A stretch of 37,109 nucleotides of DNA from Ascoidea tarda (nom. inval.) (Eukaryota; Ascomycota; Saccharomycetes; Ascoideales; Ascoideaceae): positions 1 to 37,109 of the forward strand of contig JAKTTS010000098.1 in assembly GCA_030560485.1 (NCBI GenBank), in the 5' to 3' direction. The notes under the pieces are model-generated. The model was not told where the DNA came from and did no database searches. It saw only the letters and a list, made by a program, of their open reading frames with translations. Numbering within the stretch: the first letter of the stretch is position 1; every line of letters begins with the position of its first letter. A program made the translations under genes and the position numbers. Of the stretch, positions 20,402 to 29,427 are shown piece after piece.

Positions 20402-20644
20402 ATGTGTCAACCTCAATACGAATCTATTCCATTTGGTAGCATCAGATATTTGACATTCTGGGAATGTTGCAATGAACATCAAGAAGTTTTAGTCACCGAA
20501 GAGTCTATTGAAGATACTTATTTCGATATTATTTGTACCCAATGCAATCACAGATTTTGCCAGTATTGTGAAATAAACGAAATTGTCAAACAAACAAACA
20601 ACGGTATTGATCTGTATGAATTTTTGGCTATGTCAGAACAGTAA
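20402..20644 (+). CDS. Small Cys/His-rich probable zinc-binding protein, unknown function
   Basis: An 80-residue protein without signal peptide or membrane segment. The cysteine and histidine pattern is W-E-C-C-x2-H at 20-25, then C-x2-C-x-H-x2-C-x2-C in ICTQCNHRFCQYC at 45-57. That gives enough ligands for one zinc, perhaps two. The layout recalls small fungal proteins with W-x-C-x2-C followed by C-x2-C-x-H-x2-C-x2-C, which also have no known role; a cut-down RING or zinc ribbon is possible. Support for a real gene: an AAA context before the ATG, a full TATA box, the ordered ligand pattern, and composition unlike the random frames around it. It faces 4.4 kb of gene-free DNA. No function is assigned. 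Confidence 0.65.
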   Translation: MCQPQYESIPFGSIRYLTFWECCNEHQEVLVTEESIEDTYFDIICTQCNHRFCQYCEINEIVKQTNNGIDLYEFLAMSEQ

Positions 20645-21500
20645 TGGTGATTTTCAGACAATATTAAACAGAAAAAAGGTGTCAGTTTTCTATATTATAC
20701 TATATTTTATTATAATTTGTTTCATTTCATTAAAATTTATTGTTTTTGTTCTTGTTTTTGTTTTCAATTTTTATTTACCAGCAATATTATATTGCAATAT
20801 TATATTGCAACATTAAAATCTTTAAAAGATTAAAATATGAATCCGATGGTGAAAAGGTACTAGAAGTAAATTGTGTTATAATGTAATCACAACATTTTGT
20901 TTTTTGTTGTTTCATAAGCTTTTAATTATTTCATCAGATTTTATTTCAAAAGAAATCGATCCATGCTAATAAGCCAAATAAATGTTTGTCATATTATTTT
21001 TATTTTGAAAAACCCTATATTATTTTTGCTTAATGAAGAAGGCTTTCATTTGTGATATTTTTTTCTCTTGTTTTTTTTTGATTTTTTTTATTACATTTTG
21101 ATTTATTATATTTTATTTTCTTGTTTTATAATTACCACATATATTATATTGCAATTTAAATCTACATTTTTTTTCATTGTCCTATGTGCGTAGAAACAAT
21201 TTAAAAAGTGATCTATTGTTTGTAGTACATCCTAAATATTTATTGCTACTGATAATGTATGCAAGTTTTACTAAGCCTATCCTCACCATAGAAAGTCATT
21301 TTTCTATACCAAAGACAAAAGTTATGTATTTGATCCAGTTTATTCTCATATTAAGAATGAAAACAAGTTGTGAAAACAAATACGTTTTAAATTATCATTA
21401 ATTTGCAATGAATATAAAAGCAAAAATAGATCTGCTGCTAATTATAAGGCAAATTAAAAGTTGTTAATCATCACAAAGTTTGTATCATTTATTTCCTTTT

Positions 21501-21530
21501 CTATTCCTATTCCTATTTCTATTTCTATTT
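21501..21530. repeat. CTATTY hexamer repeat, five units
   Basis: CTATTC twice followed by CTATTT three times, in a pyrimidine-rich stretch of the gene-free region. Confidence 0.8.
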
Positions 21531-22386
21531 TTATGATTACTTTTAATTTTTTTGATCTTGCCCATTGACTCTTCAATAAGTAAAACCTAAACAATAATAA
21601 TAAACCATATATCAAGCTATTCAAAATAATTACAAATGGTTATTGTGTTATCTAAAAAGAAACATCAGCTTAATATTATACTTTAATGTTGCCAACAAAA
21701 CTCACAAAATACTCGTGAGCAAAAATTTAATTTACCAGTAAATAAAATTTATGTTATTGGTTTATTGTAAATGCTCGATTATTCATCAAAATTTAGTCAA
21801 AAATCTACTAAGAAATAGCCAGAACAATTCTTTTTGGTTTCGTTTCCAAATTTTTCTAGTCTCCATCTATTTTTGTTTTCACAGGCTTGGGACATAATGT
21901 CTAGAACTTTTGTTTTGAATGTTGAGCTCATACTTGACTAGAAAATCACAAAAAAAAAATTAATTTTACAAGGATACTTATACCGAAACCAAATGATTGA
22001 ACAGCTACCATTTATTGTTTTACGATTTGCGACTACCCTAGTGTTTCCCAACAAGATTCCTCACAAATTAGATGAGGAGTGAAGACTTGGACCGCAAAAT
22101 AGCCATTTTCAGTGGTTTCAAGGCAGCAGAGTAAGTGTTTTATTTTATAGGATGAGAAACAGTTCATGAAGATCATTACACGGTTTGAAGGTCTAAATTA
22201 ATCATCAAAAATTCTATTCTATTACTTTAAGGTGGTTGTTTAGAAGAGGTTTTATGCTCCAAGAGTCTGCTTTCCTATTTGAGTAACAGAACCTTGCATA
22301 TCTGAAGCCGCAGATCTCTCAGTTCCTCACAGTTGGTTTTATCCTGTTAGTAAAGGCTTAAATTGCTTATGCACAATATAGTTCTT

Positions 22387-22404
22387 GCATGCATATATGC
22401 ATGC
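22387..22404. repeat. Perfect 18-bp palindrome
   Basis: GCATGCATATATGCATGC reads the same on both strands with no spacer. It lies in the middle of the 4.4-kb gene-free region. It could be a dimer binding site or a cruciform-prone sequence. Confidence 0.9.
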
Positions 22405-24275
22405 TAAAACCATCTTTTTGGACCTTTCTTTCTCTATTCAATCCCATTTCCGGCTTTCACAAAAGTGATGTGAGGATAGAAGATTAAAAATGTTTTCATA
22501 ATTGAGCCAAATTCAACAAAATCGATTAATATATTGAATGATCAAGGAAAGCCGAAATGAAATAAAATTGATATGAAATCGAATGTCAAAGTTGTGTTAG
22601 ATATTACACTATGCAATTCAAGACATAATCAAACTGGTCATGGAATGATATTGATAGACATTACCAATTAAAAAATTTGTATGCTGTTATATTTTATCGA
22701 GTTTGGTTAAATATTTAATTATAAGGTCAACATGTCAATTTTAATATTTCTACAATTATTGAAACAAACCTTAAAAAGATATTTTTCCCATCGTTGAATA
22801 GTAGTTTGCTTTTATAATTTTCTGGTGTGATTTTTTTGCTTGGTAACATATAAAATCAAATTATAAAATGAGTGGTTTAAACTAATTTAATATAATATAA
22901 TTTATAAATCAGAATGGTATTGGCTATGCAAATTACAATTACTTTCTATTATTCAGGTTTTCTGGTAGAGGTAAGGTAAATCATAAAACATTCAACATTT
23001 TATTGATCGAAAATTTATTTGGTAACTAAATTTTTATATTATTATGTTTTTAAATCTGAAATTATGGTAAATTCTATTTAATTCAGATTTTAGATTTGTT
23101 TGTTTAGCTTTTAAATTGAATTAAATTTGGTGAGAATAAAAACTTTTTTTTATATATATTTATCTGATATTGAAATGGAGTGTAATTCGCAGTCATTTTG
23201 ATTGCTCCATAAACTGCCACTAACATTCGTTTTCATATTGATTTTGATATTAAAAGAATTTGTGAAGCTAGTTATTTATGATCTCATTTGAAATTTTGTA
23301 TTATAAAATTGTTCTTTTAAATTTAATCTCAAAAATAAACGGGTAGATTGAGAGACCTGTTAAAACATAAAGCTATAAAATATCAAATACGAAAGGGCTT
23401 TAGAAACTAAAAAAAAACGATATAGAAAGAAAAGCAATCAGTTGAGCCAATTTTAATTTTTTTTTTATTTATTAGCATAAGTCACAATTGAATAAGATTT
23501 CTCTAAATAATAAAGCAATTCGAATTCTCTGTTTGCTTTTCGTTTTTCTTAAATCATTAATCTTGAAAACAAATAACAGGTTATCTTTTTGGTTTGCAAA
23601 AATTCAAAAAGCATGAATCAAAGCTATTATAAAGCAAAATTTTGATGCTTGTTAGAAAAAACGGCGTTTTCAATTAGATATCAAAAACAAATATCAAATT
23701 GAAAGGATGTATTTCTATTCCAGGATATAAACCTTAAAACGGAAACTTTTGAATTGATACACCTGTCTAAACAGAAGTTGAGTTCATTTTTTGTCCTGGA
23801 AAATACCATTTCAAATCATCAAAAGATTTCAGAGAATATTTTAATAAAATTGTAATTAAAAACAGTTTTTTATATCTTAAAAAGAAAATCCACACATTGA
23901 ATGTTATTTTGAATGTTTTTTTTTAAAAAAAGAATTTAGCCCAATGTACTCTTTTATAATTATTGTGTACTCTTCACTTTCTGTAGCAAACCCAATAATG
24001 CGGAATTAACCTGAGATAATTTGGAAATTTGTTTGAAAAAAGGCAACTAAAAAACAAAAACATAAAGATCATTATTTGAAAAGTGTCAGGAAAAGATATG
24101 ATTTTATTTAATAATATTTTTCTTTACAGAATGATGATATGCAAATATATTTATATGAAAAGTCAATAAAATAAAATGCTGGAAGAAAACAAGAACCTGT
24201 ATTTTGAGAAGATCGAACGCAGCACAGTTTTAGCTAAATTTGAGAATGATATCCGTTGCACCACGAAAAAATGGA

Positions 24276-24300
24276 GAAATTTGAAATTTGAAATTTGAAA
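24276..24300. repeat. 7-bp tandem repeat GAAATTT, three units
   Basis: Three perfect units plus a partial fourth, in the gene-free region. Confidence 0.8.
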
Positions 24301-25022
24301 GGGAGCAATTTCAAGAAACGAGAAGGAACAAGAACAAGAACTGTTGTTTATTTAGTTTTATTATTTATAATACATTAAAATAAAATGTTATTAGTTTTGA
24401 AGAAGAAATATAAGAATAGATATATAAAAGAGTAAATAAATAAAAAAAAAGATCAAAGTAAGGTTAAAAAATTCCAGGAGCAATGAAAAAAAATTCTAAT
24501 AAATCTGTTAGGGAAATACTGTAATCTATTGTAGTTTAATCTTTATAGTGGTATATAAGTGCATAATAGATAATCTTTTTTTGATTATTTTTTAAATTTA
24601 TTTACCTTTTTGATTTTTGATTTTTGTGGATGAGAAGTGATTGATGAATATTGATGAAATTTATAAAACCAGAAGGAAAGAAAAGAAAAATAATTTTAAT
24701 AACAAACTAATTGATAAATAAGGAGTGTGAAAAAAAAACATAAGAGAAAAAAAAACAAAAATAAAAAATAAATCAATAAGTAAAAAAGTAAGTGAATAAA
24801 AATAAAAAAATATAATTTAAAAAAATTTAGAAATCCGAATAAACAAAGGAATGAAAGAAAAAAAAACCAAAACAACCAAAAAGGATATAAGAAGTTGGGA
24901 TGAGTTTAAATGATTAGAAAAGAACTATAATAGTATGATGAATTAAAATTGGATTGGATTAATTAAATTTATTCTATAAAACAAAGATGATAGATAGATA
25001 AATTAAATTATTGATTGAGTGG

Positions 25023-25667
25023 TTACGGGTTTTTATCTTTTTTATTATGAAATTGGTTTTGATTTGAAGTCAAATCGGTCAAGGGAAATAATGGTAGCAT
25101 ATTTTGAGGGTATTGCATTAAATTGTTTAAATTTTGAGAGGAGTTGTTAATATTTAAACCAGATAGGTTGATAGAGCTTGTGCTATTATTAACTAGAGCA
25201 CTATTGAAATTGTTAGTATTTAAGTTGTTAAGACTGTTATAGTTATTTAGAGTGAAAACATTTGTGTTTGTATTATTGTTATTATTAATATTGCTATTAA
25301 TATTGTTATTATTGTCATTTGTGGAATTAATGTTGGAAAGGTTATTGACAGCAGAAATGTTATTAATATTATTAATATTGTTAATGTTGTTATTAACATT
25401 GGATATGTGATTGTTATTGTTAAAATTCGAGTCTTGAACAGACGGGGTTATTAGATCCAAAAACCCATAATTTTGATCTAAAGGTAAGGGTAAATCGGCG
25501 TAAATATTTTGAGATGGTAGTATAAAAGCATTATCATTTGTAATAAAATCGTCAATTGGGATTGAGACTTCACCAACTCTTGTTTTTGGAGACGAATTTT
25601 TGTTGTTAATATTATTGGTGTTATTGTTGAGGTTGTTATTAATATTGTTGTGAATATTATTAGCAAG

Positions 25668-25712
<45 letters not shown>

Positions 25713-26873
25713 GAGGTTAGAGAAGCTATTAATACTCATGAGATTATTTGGATTGTGAATATTGTTCATGTTGAGGTTATTCAGGTTATGAATGTTGGAG
25801 ATGCTGGCAATATTGGCTAGATTGTTGGTATTATGAATAATCTGGTTACTTGATAGTGACACAGGGGTCATCGGTCTTTGAGAGTTGTATGAGTATCTGT
25901 TTGAAGAATTGTTATTTGAATTAGTGTTGGTATTGTTTGTGTTGGAATTGGAATTGTTGTGCAAGCTGGATATACTATTGTTATGGGTATGGTTATGAGA
26001 GTGGGAGTGGGAATGGGAATGGGAGTGGTTTACCGGAGATAAAAGAGAAGGATTTGTAGCTAATTGGTTTAAAGAGGAAGCTATTGAGTTTGAAGCAGAG
26101 ATAGAGGCATTAAAAGGGTTTAGGTTTGAAGATTGGGAGTAATCACTAGGATTCAAGTTCAAATCCCAATCATTAAATGTCGGTGTTAGAGGCAAGTTCA
26201 AGCTATTTGAGGGAAACATCGAGGTTGAATTATTGAAATTTAAGCTGAAGTAATCATTGTTATTTGGAATGATGTTGGGGGAGACGTTGTTTTGAATACT
26301 GAAATTGTTAAAGTTATTATTATTAAAGGATAATAGGTTAGCGGAAGACGAGGAATTTTTCGAGATCAAGTTTGTGTTGAGATTGGTATTGTTGATGTTG
26401 GGATTATTAAGCGAGTTGAGAGAAGTGAAAGAATTGACTGAGTTGATGGTGGCACTTTTGATTTTTTTCTTTGGTTTAGAGGAATTCTTTCTGGCTTTAC
26501 AAACACACTTAAGGCCCTTGCCACAGGAGCAATCCGAATCCATGAGAGAAGATTCAAGAGCAGACTTTTCAAGCTTTTTCAACGAAGTCGAGGACTTATT
26601 TTTCTTCGCACATGTGCAATTAGCATGGTGGTTTTTCAATTTCCTGGACGATTTGCAATGAGGACATTGAGTTGAAGGTCTGCCCTTTGGTTTGATCATC
26701 ACCAAGGGTTGGTCAGTGTGGGTGCAGGTGGTTACTCTGTGACCACGAATACATCTCTGGAGACAGCAGATAAGAGGTTAGTCATTAGCAACGAGAACAG
26801 ATAAAAGAGCAGTGGCAACACACCACGATATACATACCTCACAAGCGTACTTGACACCATTTATGAGAACCAT
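25023..26873 (-). CDS. HAA1: Copper-fist transcription factor, Haa1/Cup2 type, two exons
   Basis: The coding sequence is 26873-26838 joined to 26756-25023 (589 residues), split by an 81-nt intron. Exon 1 encodes MVLINGVKYACE and exon 2 resumes RCIRGHRVTTCTHTDQPLV, which restores the complete copper fist: Cys11, Cys14, Cys23 and His25 as zinc ligands and the KPKGRPST DNA-contact segment. CPHC at 43-46 and CTC at 59-61 follow, then CSCGKGLKCVC at 88-98. Copper-fist factors control copper genes (Cup2/Ace1, Mac1) or, for Haa1, weak-acid tolerance. RVGEVSIPIDDF near residue 405 closely matches a conserved Haa1 segment, and the protein has few Cys clusters, so Haa1 is preferred over Cup2. The rest is Asn/Ser-rich with an alternating Ser-His tract near 254-272. 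Reading from an internal codon would lose half of the DNA-binding domain. Confidence 0.9.
26757..26837 (-). other. Spliceosomal intron of the copper-fist gene, phase 0
   Basis: 81 nt, 5' splice site GTATGT, probable branch site GACTAAC (minus strand, 26783-26777), 3' end CCAG; branch A to acceptor AG is 21 nt. The branch differs from the strict TACTAAC of S. cerevisiae at its first base. The exon joint falls between Glu12 and Arg13 of the copper fist, exactly where the conserved family sequence requires it. Confidence 0.92.
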
Positions 26874-26916
26874 TTTGGCACGAAGACTGGAATGCTTTGC
26901 TGGATGGAGCTCTCAG

Positions 26917-26942
26917 GTCTGGAGAAGAAAGTCTGGAGAAGA
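26917..26942. repeat. Direct repeat GTCTGGAGAAGA, two copies 14 bp apart
   Basis: Perfect 12-bp copies at 26917 and 26931, 45-70 bp upstream of the copper-fist ATG. Confidence 0.8.
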
Positions 26943-27132
26943 GCCAGTAGAAGAAGCTCAAGACAAGAACAAGTGATAAGACCTTCTCTCCCTCCCAGAA
27001 AATTTTTCTGCGCTTTCCGCACCGCGCGCCCGACACAACAGTTGTTGCCCCCGCCCGGCCCTCTGCTCCTGCGCCGCCGGCAGCGCTCCGACACCGGGAA
27101 GACGCTACAGTCGTGGTTTTGCATTGAAGTGC

Positions 27133-27138
27133 ACGCGT
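27133..27138. promoter_or_regulatory. ACGCGT, MCB-type hexamer
   Basis: Core of the MBF (Mbp1/Swi6) site, about 260 bp before the copper-fist ATG. In DNA this GC-rich it may be fortuitous. Confidence 0.3.
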
Positions 27139-27223
27139 AGACCCTGCACAAACGCAACGGACGGGCTGGCGCACGCGCCCACGTTTAGTACCCGCGCTTG
27201 AAGACCAATCAACAGCCCACAAC

Positions 27224-27245
27224 GTGCTGCAGCTTGATGCAGCAC
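27224..27245. repeat. 8-bp inverted repeat with 6-nt spacer
   Basis: GTGCTGCA, then GCTTGA, then TGCAGCAC. It could be a bipartite factor site or a small hairpin. It lies 350-370 bp before the copper-fist ATG and about 80 bp after the ULA1 stop. Confidence 0.7.
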
Positions 27246-27260
27246 ATATTATGCACAGTA

Positions 27261-27266
27261 CACGTG
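27261..27266. promoter_or_regulatory. CACGTG E-box near the copper-fist promoter
   Basis: Perfect CACGTG (TACACGTGTGTA, a 12-bp palindrome overall), about 390 bp before the copper-fist ATG and 65 bp after the ULA1 stop codon. Confidence 0.4.
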
Positions 27267-27330
27267 TGTATATATACAAGCGCCGTTTTCTGCGTCTGTC
27301 GCATACGCCACAGAAACATGCAGAACCGGC

Positions 27331-29154
27331 TCAGAACTTCCATTTGTATATGCTGCTTGTGAGTCCATCGAAGATCATGGTGTTGTCGATGGGTGTGTAC
27401 TGCTTGGTGATTAGCTTGATCACCTCCTGCGACCCAATTCCCCCCATCAACGAGCTGATGTTGTGGATTTCGTTATTTTCGCTCCTGACCAACTCCTTCA
27501 AGATATTGATAATTTCTTCGTTACCAGCATAATCGTACTCTTCCCACTTGATTTGTCTCACAATTTCTTCTAGCTTCAACGTCTTCCTGTACTGAGCCTC
27601 ATCTCCCCCAAGGTCCCTATCCATCTTATGCGATAAATACTCAAAAAAGATAATCAACGCAATATAATAATTTCCAAAATTGATTCCTTTGGAATTAACC
27701 GACTCTTCCAAACATGTCTTTAAAATTTTCTCATTAATTTTAGTGCTTAAACTATCCTTTCCGTTTCTTTGAACAACCAAATAATTACAATTTTTGCAAA
27801 ATTTCTCAATCATATTATTAATATCAACCTTATTACTACTATCATAGTCGCTAGGGAATAATTTTTTAAACTCGCTAATAAATTCTTCTTTATCAGATTT
27901 AAACTTGTCATAATATATTCCCTTCAACTTGATATAATTAACTGAATTCGATTCCATATCAGGCAATATCCCACTTAATGGCAATAGTTTCTTGCCATTA
28001 TTTTTCTTGATGTTATTCTTAACAAAAGATTTTAATGTCAAGATTAATTTCCAAAATAATTCATTATAATCTTTATTATTAATATTGTTCTCATTAATAA
28101 CATTTTCTTTAATAGTTTTATCACCGTCATCATCATCATCATTATTATTATTATTATTGTTATTGTTATCAGTTCTATTAGCAATCTCACTGGGGATCGA
28201 ATCTATTATCTCTTGAATGTCCTCAGACACCTCACTACTAATTAGTGCTTGATTTGATTTATTAATACATTCGTTGAAATTCTCAAACTCTAAATAATCA
28301 TTCCCATTGTTCTCAAATATCTTTAAATATATTCTATCAATTGATTCCCTCACAAATTTCTTAAATTTTTTTCTCTCAATTAACGAGTTTTCAATCTTAT
28401 TGTTCTTGATTTTCAAATAATCGCCGTAAAATTTAATCAACAATACAACATATGGAATATCCTTTAAAATGTCAATAAAATCTTCAATACCATCAACAGT
28501 ATCAACAGTATCAATATCCCTTAAAACTTGAAATGTCCCTGTATACTTATTCAATTGCTCAAATGGCTCATTTATCCTGGAATCAAAAATCGTATTCAAA
28601 TTCGTCTCAATTATGCAATTCTCTCTCAAATAAATCTTGTAATACCCAAAAAACCCAACAGAGTTGATCTCCAAAACAGGTAAATTATAATCAACTACTT
28701 CATCCAATAATTTTTTAAAACTCTTATAATCGTAATTATTAGTTACAACAACCAAATCAAATTTCAACCAAAAGTTATTTTTTCCCTGCTTTTTTTCAAC
28801 AAACTTCTCAACAAACTTCCCTTTTATGACATTTATATTTAATTTCGTATTATTAGAATTTAATTCCTTTAAATTATTGATTATAGACGTGTAGTTCTTC
28901 CTCTTTGGTTGATTCAAATCTTCATTTGTAAGAAAAAAATTATTAGAAATATCAATCGAGTTAAAATTCCCCTCCAATTCATCAATGATCGTAATGTTAT
29001 TCACTCCTGGTAAGATTAGATTTTTGATCAATTCGCAACTTAATGCATTAAGATTAACAACGCAAATATTTGCATTTTCTATCAATAATTGACCATCCAA
29101 CTGCCACAACCGTAATTGTCTATCATATCTAGCTTGATCTACCAACATAGTCAT
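27331..29154 (-). CDS. ULA1: Ula1, regulatory subunit of the Rub1/NEDD8-activating enzyme
   Basis: Ula1 pairs with Uba3 to activate the ubiquitin-like protein Rub1 (NEDD8), which modifies cullins. The N-terminus has the E1 signature ARYDRQLRLWQLDGQ, followed by a Rossmann-like segment (ANICVVNLNAL, GVNNITIID). LLPLSGILPDMESNS is the most diagnostic motif of the APPBP1/Ula1 family. The end (GGIGSQEVIKLITKQYTPIDNTMIFDG) matches the family C-terminus. No catalytic Cys domain is present, as expected for this subunit. At 607 residues it is longer than S. cerevisiae Ula1 (462) or human NAE1 (534). An Asn/Asp tract near residues 329-350 accounts for part of that. The first ATG at 29154 is used; a second Met two codons later is equally good. 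G+C rises toward the 3' end. It shares a 273-bp divergent promoter with VAC1. Confidence 0.92.
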   Translation of the reverse strand: MTMLVDQARYDRQLRLWQLDGQLLIENANICVVNLNALSCELIKNLILPGVNNITIIDELEGNFNSIDISNNFFLTNEDLNQPKRKNYTSIINNLKELNSNNTKLNINVIKGKFVEKFVEKKQGKNNFWLKFDLVVVTNNYDYKSFKKLLDEVVDYNLPVLEINSVGFFGYYKIYLRENCIIETNLNTIFDSRINEPFEQLNKYTGTFQVLRDIDTVDTVDGIEDFIDILKDIPYVVLLIKFYGDYLKIKNNKIENSLIERKKFKKFVRESIDRIYLKIFENNGNDYLEFENFNECINKSNQALISSEVSEDIQEIIDSIPSEIANRTDNNNNNNNNNDDDDDGDKTIKENVINENNINNKDYNELFWKLILTLKSFVKNNIKKNNGKKLLPLSGILPDMESNSVNYIKLKGIYYDKFKSDKEEFISEFKKLFPSDYDSSNKVDINNMIEKFCKNCNYLVVQRNGKDSLSTKINEKILKTCLEESVNSKGINFGNYYIALIIFFEYLSHKMDRDLGGDEAQYRKTLKLEEIVRQIKWEEYDYAGNEEIINILKELVRSENNEIHNISSLMGGIGSQEVIKLITKQYTPIDNTMIFDGLTSSIYKWKF

Positions 29155-29427
29155 ACGAATGTTGTTTCAATATTATTTCAATATTATTTTTCTTGTAACT
29201 TTAATATATTTATTGCCCTCAAAAGCAGAATTCAGTTGTTAAATCGTATTGAAAGAAATAAATTTGCGTGCATTTTGCCACTTTTCAGCTCAAATAAAAT
29301 ACGAAAGAGAGATCCGTCAAAATGGTTTGAAAATGCGAAGAGTACTTCAACTTAATCTAAGAATAAGAATAAGAGAAAAAATAAGAGAAAAGCTTTTATT
29401 GAAAAAAAGTAGATAAGTTCAAGTAAG
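29155..29427. other. Divergent ULA1-VAC1 promoter
   Basis: 273 bp, AT-rich. Two short upstream frames precede VAC1: ATG GTT TGA at 29322, and a 27-codon frame at 29333-29416 ending 11 nt before the VAC1 ATG. No strong TATA box is seen. Confidence 0.6.

Larger units (their letters stand above)
20645..25022. other. 4.4-kb gene-free AT-rich region between convergent genes
   Basis: No frame over about 75 codons and no protein I can recognise lies here. No tRNA or known small RNA was found by eye. Composition is very low in G+C (10 of 60 bases at 23041-23100), except around 22060-22350 (26 of 60 at both 22081-22140 and 22261-22320). It contains an 18-bp palindrome and simple repeats. A 3' UTR of the copper-fist gene will occupy part of the right end. 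A centromere, a non-coding RNA locus or the remains of a lost gene are all open. Confidence 0.7.
26874..27330. other. GC-rich promoter of the copper-fist gene
   Basis: 457 bp between the copper-fist start and the ULA1 stop. It is strongly GC-rich in the middle (40 of 60 at 27061-27120). It holds an ACGCGT MCB-type site (27133-27138), CCAAT at 27205, a short inverted repeat, CACGTG at 27261 and a doubled GTCTGGAGAAGA. Frames of 80-146 codons cross it on both strands, as expected in GC-rich DNA; none resembles a protein. Confidence 0.7.

Noticed and set aside
22548-22575. CCGAAA followed by AAA at a spacing like centromere element CDEIII
   Set aside because: The left half of CDEIII is missing and no CDEI lies at the right distance.
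24131-24200. ATGATGA resembling a C/D snoRNA C box
   Set aside because: No D box (CTGA) or closing stem within a suitable distance.
26839-27279. Frames of 80-146 codons across the copper-fist promoter
   Set aside because: They overlap each other on both strands of very GC-rich DNA and overlap the first exon; no protein similarity.
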